This document shows positions 32,869 through 38,481 of a DNA stretch of 38,481 nt, in pieces (the first letter of the stretch is position 1; every line of letters starts with the position of its first letter). The notes beneath the pieces are model-generated. The model was given only the letters and a program-made list of their open reading frames with translations. It did not search any database and was not told the DNA's origin. Both the position numbers and the translations under genes were made by a program. The DNA comes from Clostridia bacterium. GTDB taxonomy: Bacteria > Bacillota > Clostridia > Oscillospirales > CAG-272. The DNA is taken from contig JAFPWV010000167.1 of the NCBI GenBank assembly GCA_017412675.1, positions 1 through 38,481 on the forward strand, given 5' to 3'.

Positions 32869-34713
32869 ATGAAGCGCATCATCCGGAAACTGACCTTCCT
32901 TCTGCTGACCGCCGCGCTGGTCTCGATCCCGCTCGTCTCCTGCGAGAAAGAAGCCGACCGGCCCGCATCCCCCCAACCGGAGGAGGAAACGGACCTCGCA
33001 GCGCCGCCGACGGAGGAAATCGCAGAGAGCGAAGAGACAGCGGCGGCCGAAAGCCCCTGGACCGAGCCGAAGCACCCGCTCCGCTTCGATGAAAACGGGG
33101 AATTCCGCATCCTCGTCTTCTCCGACATCCACGGACCGGGCGCGAAGATCTCGACCCTTGCGAAGACCAACATCGCCCTGCTCGTCGAACGGGAGGAGCC
33201 CGATCTCGTCCTCCTCGACGGCGACAACACATGGGGGCTCAAGGACGAGAACACGCTGAAGAGCTGCGTCGGCGATATCGTCGAGGCGTTCGAGGAGCGG
33301 CACATCCCCTGGGCGCACGTCTACGGCAACCACGACGCCGAATCCAACAACGTCAAAAAGGAGACGCAGCAGAAGATCTACGAGTCCTTTGCGTACTGCG
33401 TGTCCGAGGCCGGGGATCCCTCGCTGCCCGGGGTGGGGAACTACGTCCTGCCCGTGTATGCCTCGGACGGGAGCCGGGTGCTCTTCAACGTCTGGATGCT
33501 CGACTCCGGCCAGTACATCACGTCGGCGGAGCGGGCCGCCCTCGCACCGGTTGCCAGCATTTTCCCGGGATATACGGGCGCCGAATACGATTTCATCCGG
33601 CCCGCGCAGATCGAATGGTACCGGGAGACGTCCCGGGCAATGGAAGAATATAACGGCGGAAAGGTCCCGGGGCTCATGGCGTTCCACATCCCGCTGCAGG
33701 AGAGCTACGCTGCGTGGGTCAACCGGGAGGCACTCGAACACACCGGGGAAAAGCGGGAGGCCGTGTGCTCCTCCGCAATCAACTCCGGTATGTATTCCGC
33801 CCTGTTTGAACGCGGGGACATCAAGGCCGTGGTGAACGGACACGACCATGTGAACGACTACATGGTGAACTATGGCGGCATCAAGCTCTGCTACTGTTCC
33901 ACGGTGAGCGAAACGGGCTACTGCGACATGGACATGCTCGGCGCGCGCGTCTTCGTGATCCGTGAGGACGATCCCGCCGACGTCCGGACCTATATGAGCT
34001 ACGTCGACGAGAGTCGGATGGAGGATCCCGACGAATTCCTCGATGCAGAACCGCTCCCCGGCGGCGTGGTGCTCGATTTTGAAGCCTACGAGCCGGAGAT
34101 CGAGAAGTGCGGCTGGGACAACAACTACAACGACGGCGCGCATGTCAGCCAGATCACGGTCGGGCTTGAGGACGGACGCGGCGTGAACGGCTCCCGCGCG
34201 CTGGCCGTCGGACGGCTCAACTTCGGCGATTCGACCGAATCCAACAACGCCGAGGTGAAGATCCCGATCGAGACCCCCGGCACCCTCGGCGAGCTCGCCT
34301 ATCTCCGGGTCTGGATGGACCTCACGGGCGTGAAGAAGCCGATCGACTTCCGCAAGGCGTGCTTCGGGCTGATCGTGAACGACATGGAGCTCATGCCGTA
34401 CCGCACGGACGAGCTCGACAGTCCGTCCCCGTTCTGGGCCCTGCCGGAAGGGGAGACGGCGTGGAAGCGGATGAGCCACGGCTCCGACGGATGTTTCGGT
34501 GCCCAGCAGGACAGCTCCGTCAAGGGCTTCAAGGGCTGGCTCGCATTCCCGGTCGAGAACATGCTGAAGCGCTCGACGCTCGATCCGCTCACCGAATCCT
34601 CCTGCGTGACGGGCGTGTACTTCTACTACTGCTTCTCCTCCCGGGAGATGGCGGGGGAGAGCGCATACCTCGACGAGATCGCGCTCGTGAAGGACTACAA
34701 GGTTTTCGACTGA
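32869..34713 (+). CDS. Second metallophosphoesterase lipoprotein with shared module
   Basis: A 614-residue lipoprotein with signal MKRIIRKLTFLLLTAALVSIPLVSC and an acidic linker to about residue 62. The phosphoesterase domain (about 78-390) carries RILVFSDIHGPG, LLDGDNTWG, YGNHDAE, MAFHIPL and NGHDHVND, a complete metal site resembling purple-acid-phosphatase-like (SIA1/PPT1-like) bacterial enzymes. Residues ~403-614 are the shared module. AGGAGG lies upstream of the ATG. It differs in catalytic-domain subtype from the divergent neighbour, so these are two different enzymes carrying a common tail, not a simple duplication. It likely acts on phosphoesters at the cell surface; the substrate is unknown. 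Confidence 0.85.
   Translation: MKRIIRKLTFLLLTAALVSIPLVSCEKEADRPASPQPEEETDLAAPPTEEIAESEETAAAESPWTEPKHPLRFDENGEFRILVFSDIHGPGAKISTLAKTNIALLVEREEPDLVLLDGDNTWGLKDENTLKSCVGDIVEAFEERHIPWAHVYGNHDAESNNVKKETQQKIYESFAYCVSEAGDPSLPGVGNYVLPVYASDGSRVLFNVWMLDSGQYITSAERAALAPVASIFPGYTGAEYDFIRPAQIEWYRETSRAMEEYNGGKVPGLMAFHIPLQESYAAWVNREALEHTGEKREAVCSSAINSGMYSALFERGDIKAVVNGHDHVNDYMVNYGGIKLCYCSTVSETGYCDMDMLGARVFVIREDDPADVRTYMSYVDESRMEDPDEFLDAEPLPGGVVLDFEAYEPEIEKCGWDNNYNDGAHVSQITVGLEDGRGVNGSRALAVGRLNFGDSTESNNAEVKIPIETPGTLGELAYLRVWMDLTGVKKPIDFRKACFGLIVNDMELMPYRTDELDSPSPFWALPEGETAWKRMSHGSDGCFGAQQDSSVKGFKGWLAFPVENMLKRSTLDPLTESSCVTGVYFYYCFSSREMAGESAYLDEIALVKDYKVFD
34075..34713 (+). other. Shared unrecognised module, copy 2 (C-terminal)
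   Basis: Residues ~403-614. Blocks are DFEAYEP, EDGRGVNGSRALAV, LAYLRVWMDLTG, DFRKACFG, HGSDGCFGAQQDSSV, FKGWLAFP and YLDEIALVKDYKVF. It aligns with copy 1 over its whole length with small gaps; the first third is the least alike. Confidence 0.82.
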
Positions 34714-34730
34714 AACTGAATCAGGAACAT

Positions 34731-34772
34731 GAGAAAAGGACGCACCCCCCGCGGGCAATGCGTCCTCTTTTC
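34731..34772. terminator. Bidirectional terminator between MPE and solute-binding genes
   Basis: AGGACGCA (34737-34744) pairs with TGCGTCCT (34759-34766), with AAAA before and CTTTT after, so it works on both strands between converging genes. Confidence 0.85.
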
Positions 34773-34785
34773 GTAGGATATGGGA

Positions 34786-36249
34786 TCAGTCGTTTTTCTT
34801 GAGCGCTTCGACGATCTTGACGGTCTTCTTTTCAAATCCCTTGGCGGACCGCTTTTCCGCCGAGGCGTAGTTTCCGTTTTTGACGCCGATGCCGTAGGCC
34901 TCGATCGGTGAGAGGTCTCCGATCGCGTAGCAGAGGTCGAACGCGCGGATCGTGATGAACTTGCGGAGCAGCTGCGCGCTCTGTTCGTCGCGTGCGCCCT
35001 TGCCGATGACGGTCTTGTTGATGTAGTCGTCGAGGACGTTGTCATAGGTGTATGCCGCGAGTCCTTCGAGCAGGGTGCCGAGACGCTCGGTGTCCGGGCA
35101 GTCGGAGGGGACCATGACCGTGTACGGCTGCTGGACGTAAACCATGCCCTCCGTGTTCTCCTCGAGCGCGGGATAGCAGATGATGCCGTAATCGTCTTCC
35201 TTGTCGCGCAGGTTGCGGAAGTCTCCGAGCAGGCGGCTGTAGAAGAGGCACCGCCCATCCTTGAACATGTTGCGCGTCTCGTCGTTCCGTCCGGGGACGG
35301 AGAGATTCTTGTCGTTGATGATCTTGCCGAGCATGTTGCCGACGGCCATGACGTTTTCCTGCGAAATGTCCATGACGAAGGCTTCCGTCTCGTCGTCATA
35401 GTGCGCGAGGCGCAGGTTCGAGGCGTAAAGGCTCGGCAGATACTCGAACTCGCGTCCGGACCAGCCGAAGATGTCCGATTTGGCGTCCATCTTGCCGTCG
35501 CCGTTTTCATCCTTCGCGACGACGTTCATCATGTCGTACATCGCGTCGAGCGTCCACTTGCCTTCCATATAAAGGTCGTACGGGGAGTCGGTGACGGCGT
35601 TGTTCGTGAGCAGGTAGCCGTTGTAGAAGAGGACGGCGACGCTTTCATAGTGGTCCCAGCCGATGTCCGGGTAGCCGTAGAAGAGCTTGTCGAAGAAGGT
35701 CAGGGTCTTCTGCGAGCCCTGGTCCCAGTAGGGCTTCGTGAGGTCGATCGTGGACAGGTCGGAGACCGGAAGGACATAGTTTCCGGTGATGAGCCCCATG
35801 CAGCTGCCCGAGAGCACGTAGCCGAACGCGACGTCGCCGGTGCCGGAGGTCACGCACTGCTTGATGCCGTTCACGGAGCCGTTGTGATTCTCCACGATTT
35901 CGATGTTGTACTTGTCCTGAACGGCGATCTGGCGGTTATAGAGGCCGTCGGAGAACACGTCGCCGGTCAGCTCCTCGACGGTGAACCCGCTGTAGTATTC
36001 GGCGCTCAGCCCGTCGTTTGCGATGTTGAAGGTCCAGCCTCCGAAGTCCTCGGCGCGCAGATTCTCGTAATAGTGGCTCATGCCGTCGTCCTCTTCTTCG
36101 GAGACGGCGTCCGCGGAAGGCGTCTGATCCGTGACGGCGGTTTTGTCCGGCGCGCCCTCGTCCTGCTGCTTTTCGGAGCAGGCGGCGAAGGACGGCAGGA
36201 GCAGAAGGAGCGCCAGCAGCACGGCGGCGGTTCTTTTCAAATATGACAT
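34786..36249 (-). CDS. Extracellular solute-binding lipoprotein, paralogue of the one at 16294
   Basis: A 487-residue lipoprotein beginning MSYLKRTAAVLLALLLLLPSFAAC, then an acidic linker. The mature protein carries EELTGDVFSDGLYNRQIAVQDKY, KPYWDQGS, MEGKWTLDAM and a DENGDGKMDAKSD segment with possible calcium ligands. These blocks match ETLTGDVVNDAVFNRN, WWDQGT, EGKWTIDEF and DLDGDG in the 16294 protein, showing shared descent. ATG 36249 is chosen because GGGAGGATTTT lies directly upstream; the open frame reaches 36318. It has its own promoter and no permease partner. It is convergent with the second metallophosphoesterase and divergent from the large right-edge protein. Confidence 0.83.
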   Translation of the reverse strand: MSYLKRTAAVLLALLLLLPSFAACSEKQQDEGAPDKTAVTDQTPSADAVSEEEDDGMSHYYENLRAEDFGGWTFNIANDGLSAEYYSGFTVEELTGDVFSDGLYNRQIAVQDKYNIEIVENHNGSVNGIKQCVTSGTGDVAFGYVLSGSCMGLITGNYVLPVSDLSTIDLTKPYWDQGSQKTLTFFDKLFYGYPDIGWDHYESVAVLFYNGYLLTNNAVTDSPYDLYMEGKWTLDAMYDMMNVVAKDENGDGKMDAKSDIFGWSGREFEYLPSLYASNLRLAHYDDETEAFVMDISQENVMAVGNMLGKIINDKNLSVPGRNDETRNMFKDGRCLFYSRLLGDFRNLRDKEDDYGIICYPALEENTEGMVYVQQPYTVMVPSDCPDTERLGTLLEGLAAYTYDNVLDDYINKTVIGKGARDEQSAQLLRKFITIRAFDLCYAIGDLSPIEAYGIGVKNGNYASAEKRSAKGFEKKTVKIVEALKKND

Positions 36250-36306
36250 AAAATCCTCCCAGAATGTGATGATCGGCCGGACTCCTCCGGTCTTGTCCGT
36301 ACATTT

Positions 36307-36335
36307 ATCATACCACATCGGAGGGATTCTTTCAA
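36307..36335 (-). promoter_or_regulatory. Promoter of the solute-binding gene at 34786
   Basis: On the minus strand TTGAAA (plus 36330-36335) and TATGAT (plus 36307-36312), 17 bp apart. Confidence 0.75.
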
Positions 36336-36383
36336 GTGCTTTTTGTGCATTCCGCGGTTTTTTTTATTCATTTCAATCGTGTT

Positions 36384-36401
36384 CTGCGCAACCCTGCGCA
36401 A
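36384..36401. repeat. Tandem CTGCGCAA boxes, possible regulator site
   Basis: CTGCGCAA occurs twice in direct orientation (36384-36391 and 36394-36401), 10 bp apart or about one helical turn, each holding the palindrome TGCGCA. It lies about 28 bp upstream of the plus-strand -35 and about 50 bp from the minus-strand -35, a position suited to an activator or repressor. Confidence 0.5.
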
Positions 36402-36428
36402 ACTTCCGGATTCTTTTTGAATAAACTC

Positions 36429-36457
36429 TTGACAAGCGGAAGGCGGAATGGTATAAT
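36429..36457 (+). promoter_or_regulatory. Perfect consensus promoter of the large right-edge gene
   Basis: TTGACA (36429-36434), a 17-bp spacer, and TATAAT (36452-36457). Together with the strong TGGAGGAAAC ribosome binding site this predicts high expression. Confidence 0.88.
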
Positions 36458-36512
36458 GCAGGATGAAGGGTAATACCTTACACTATTTTTACGTTATTTT
36501 TGGAGGAAACAC

Positions 36513-38481
36513 ATGATGAAGAGTTTGCTCAAAATCATGCTGGCCGGTGTGCTTGTCGCGCTCCTGACCGTTTCCGTCGGCGCTGCGATGTTCACCGATG
36601 TCGACAGCTATGCGTCCTTTGAGTTGGGCGGCGATCCCGTCTTCAACATGGACGACGAAGCGGACATCAAGGACTACTGGACCGGCGAATGGAACGGCCC
36701 GAACGACAACGGCGACGAGATCACCGTTGAAATTGCGGACGGCAAGGGTTATGCCGGCACGAAGGCCATCGCGGTTTCGTCGAGCGGCACCGCGAACGTC
36801 GGCCTCTATCTCTACGCAAACGCCGGCAACGGCATCGCAAAGTCCTATCCCGGCGCGCAGTATCTCCGCGTCTGGATGGATCTCTCCGAGGTCGGCTTCC
36901 GCAAGGCGAACTACGGCGTCGTGAACAGCCTCGCATGCCTCTTCACGACCGACGAAGTCGACGGCGCATGGGACTGCCCGTTCTGGTTCTCCGCTGACGG
37001 CGTGAACTGGACCGAAATGGCCCACGGCGGCGACGGCTGCTTCGGCGACGCGCAGGACAGCGATACGTTCGGCCTCGCCGGCTTCTTCGCTTTCCCGGTG
37101 AAGGACTTCACCATCCGCTCCAGCGCGAACTGGGAAGCCTACGACGAGCTGACCCCCTGCGATCCTGAGGATGTCTGGGGCGTCTACCTCTTCTGGGACT
37201 ACTCGGACAACCGTGTTCCCGGCAGCCCGTTCTACATCGACAACATCGAGTTCGTCGAGGACTACAAGGTCTTCGATTATGACGTCGTCGCAACCGAATC
37301 CTCGGCGGAAAAGGTGACCTACGATCTCCCGGAGATCACCACCGATGCGAAGGCTCTCCTCGATACCGCTGACGTTTACCTCTCCTTCGACGACGGCATT
37401 TCCGACGCGAAGGGCCACTCCGTCGCTCCTGTCGGCGAAGTCGCAACGGTTGACGGCATCTCCGGCAAGGCAGTCAAGATGGACTCCGACACCGGCTACA
37501 TCACGCTGGACGGCTACACGTTCGGCACCGATTCCTTCACCATCGCCGGCTGGTTCAACACCGAGCTGTGCGAAGGCGACCAGGCTCTGTTCTCCAATAA
37601 GGACTGGGGCGCCGGCGCCAACCCGGGCTTCGTCGTCACGCAGAGAAGCGGCGACTGGAAGATCAACATCAACGCGGACGGCGGTACCCGTACCGACAAG
37701 GAATGCGGCTTCGGCATGATCCCCGCTGAATTTGAATTCTCCTCGGTCGGCCAGTGGTATCACCTCGCTGTCGTGGTTGACCGCGAAGCGGGTATCTACA
37801 AGCTTTACATCAACGGCAGAGACTTCTATATGCCCGGTGAATTCACGGCGGACAATGGCTTCGACGGCCTCGCCTTCGATGCCGGTCTCCCGCTCAACAT
37901 CGGTCAGGACGGAACCGGCGCATACTCCGGCAACCGTCTTGTCACGACCTACGATGAGTTTGCGATCTTCAAGAAGGCGCTGACGCATGAAGAAGTCGCG
38001 GCTCTCTATGCCCTCAACGCTGCGGAAGGCGCTGCTGCTCCCGCTGCGGAAGAACCCGCTGCGCCGACCTATCCGTCTTCCGGCGCTGATGGCACCATCA
38101 TCAACGGCACCGTGATCGGCAATGCGGAAGGCTGGGGCGGAAACGCTGCTGCCGGCGCTGCTGCTGCGTTCGACGGTGATCCCGCGACCTTCTTCGATCC
38201 GCTGGGCGTCGGCGACGGCTTCTGCGGCATCGATGCAGGCGAATCCTACATCCTCGACAAGGTTGTCATCCTCTCCCGTGACGGCTGGAATTCCCGCTTC
38301 CCGGGCGCGATGATCCAGGGCTCGAGTGACGGTGAAAACTGGACCACGCTGTGGACGTCCGACGCGGAAGGCACCTTCCCGGACTACTACACCGTGACCG
38401 ACTTCGAGAACAACACCGGTTACTCTCAGTTCCGTTACTTCAACGAAACCAACCACGGCGACGTGGCGGAAGTTGAATTCT
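36513..38481 (+). CDS. Large secreted multi-module protein (shared module, LamG, F5/8-type), truncated
   Basis: The frame is open from ATG 36513 (or ATG 36516, one residue shorter) to the window end, 656 codons with no stop, so the 3' end is missing. A signal peptide MMKSLLKIMLAGVLVALLTV ends near VGA-AM, with no lipobox cysteine. Residues ~29-256 are the module shared with the two metallophosphoesterase lipoproteins. Residues ~280-505 look like a LamG/concanavalin-like domain (DVYLSFDDGISD, SFTIAGWFNTE, QWYHLAVVVDR, KLYINGRDFY). An Ala/Pro/Glu-rich linker leads to a discoidin/F5-8-type domain from about 526 (AFDGDPATFFDP, VILSRDGWNSRFPGAMIQGSSDGENW). It is probably a glycan-binding or cell-wall-associated surface protein. 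Codon use is shifted (more GCT and GGT) compared with neighbours, consistent with high expression. Confidence 0.85.
   Translation, partial: MMKSLLKIMLAGVLVALLTVSVGAAMFTDVDSYASFELGGDPVFNMDDEADIKDYWTGEWNGPNDNGDEITVEIADGKGYAGTKAIAVSSSGTANVGLYLYANAGNGIAKSYPGAQYLRVWMDLSEVGFRKANYGVVNSLACLFTTDEVDGAWDCPFWFSADGVNWTEMAHGGDGCFGDAQDSDTFGLAGFFAFPVKDFTIRSSANWEAYDELTPCDPEDVWGVYLFWDYSDNRVPGSPFYIDNIEFVEDYKVFDYDVVATESSAEKVTYDLPEITTDAKALLDTADVYLSFDDGISDAKGHSVAPVGEVATVDGISGKAVKMDSDTGYITLDGYTFGTDSFTIAGWFNTELCEGDQALFSNKDWGAGANPGFVVTQRSGDWKININADGGTRTDKECGFGMIPAEFEFSSVGQWYHLAVVVDREAGIYKLYINGRDFYMPGEFTADNGFDGLAFDAGLPLNIGQDGTGAYSGNRLVTTYDEFAIFKKALTHEEVAALYALNAAEGAAAPAAEEPAAPTYPSSGADGTIINGTVIGNAEGWGGNAAAGAAAAFDGDPATFFDPLGVGDGFCGIDAGESYILDKVVILSRDGWNSRFPGAMIQGSSDGENWTTLWTSDAEGTFPDYYTVTDFENNTGYSQFRYFNETNHGDVAEVEF
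36597..37280 (+). other. Shared unrecognised module, copy 3 (N-terminal)
   Basis: Residues ~29-256, directly after the signal peptide. Blocks are DVDSYASF, ADGKGYAGTKAIAV, GLYLYANA, AQYLRVWMDLSE, FRKANYG, HGGDGCFGDAQ, GFFAFPVKDF and YIDNIEFVEDYKVF. Here the module precedes other domains, showing that it is an independent mobile unit. Confidence 0.82.

Noticed and set aside
30542..34713. The two metallophosphoesterases as a simple inverted duplication
   Set aside because: Their catalytic domains and linkers differ and only one has an FN3-like region; only the C-terminal module is clearly shared.
36461..36512. Possible riboswitch in the leader of the right-edge gene
   Set aside because: Only 4-5-bp hairpins can be drawn in about 50 nt, with no known aptamer pattern.
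36489..38456. A 655-codon open frame on the minus strand opposite the large right-edge gene
   Set aside because: It has no ribosome binding site and valine/arginine/aspartate-rich composition typical of antisense frames in GC-rich genes. The plus strand has a promoter, signal peptide and recognisable domains.

Overview
This looks like a chromosomal stretch of an anaerobic, carbohydrate-degrading Firmicute, most likely an uncultured gut Clostridia lineage (Oscillospiraceae or Christensenellales type). The DNA is GC-rich. Nearly every gene has a strong AGGAGG-type ribosome binding site, promoters are TTGACA/TATAAT-like with 17-18 bp spacers, and exported proteins mostly carry Gram-positive lipobox signal peptides. 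The placement is an inference from gene content and style. No rRNA, tRNA, CRISPR array, insertion sequence or phage gene was seen.

Layout from left to right. (1) 1-4414: a possible divergent gene start at the left edge, then a tight plus-strand operon: cytoplasmic sialidase (GH33), histidine phosphatase, lysozyme-like small protein, GH63/trehalase-like glycosidase; terminator at 4423. (2) 4475-11673: promoter, then PfkB kinase, GH4 glycosidase, unknown 154-aa protein, PHP-domain hydrolase, unknown 504-aa protein, GH2 glycosidase, all without signal peptides. (3) 11698-13545, minus: CE1-like esterase and DUF1638 protein. (4) 13720-18616, plus: GH99/WbsX-like lipoprotein, solute-binding lipoprotein, metallo-beta-lactamase-fold hydrolase. 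(5) 18707-21350, minus: GxGYxYP-type putative glycosidase and PfkB kinase. (6) 21439-22902, minus: solute-binding lipoprotein. (7) 23103-24413, plus: GH32/43-like protein. (8) 24494-26845, minus: beta-propeller/solute-binding lipoprotein. (9) 27026-29648, plus: M29 aminopeptidase and esterase lipoprotein. (10) 29732-32719, minus: metallophosphoesterase lipoprotein and alkaline-phosphatase-superfamily enzyme. (11) 32869-34713, plus: second metallophosphoesterase lipoprotein. (12) 34786-36249, minus: solute-binding lipoprotein. (13) 36513 to the right edge, plus: a large secreted multi-module protein, cut by the window.

From unit 2 onward the units mostly alternate in direction. Hairpin terminators, most of them apparently bidirectional, separate convergent pairs, and compact back-to-back promoters separate divergent ones. 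No gene-free stretch exceeds about 265 bp. Functionally this is a glycan-use neighbourhood. Surface lipoproteins (four solute-binding proteins, a TIM-barrel glycosidase, esterases, phosphoesterases) would capture and trim material outside, while signal-less GH33, GH63-like, GH4, GH2 and GH32-like enzymes and sugar kinases work inside. No ABC permease, ATPase or PTS gene is present, so import must be encoded elsewhere.

The most interesting observation is a roughly 210-230-residue module shared by three neighbouring exported proteins (the C-termini of both metallophosphoesterases and the N-terminus of the large right-edge protein), with near-identical signature blocks but no family that I recognise. 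Other points are the unassigned 154-aa/PHP/504-aa trio inside a glycosidase operon, the propeller/solute-binding fusion, and the consensus promoter with tandem CTGCGCAA boxes before the right-edge gene.
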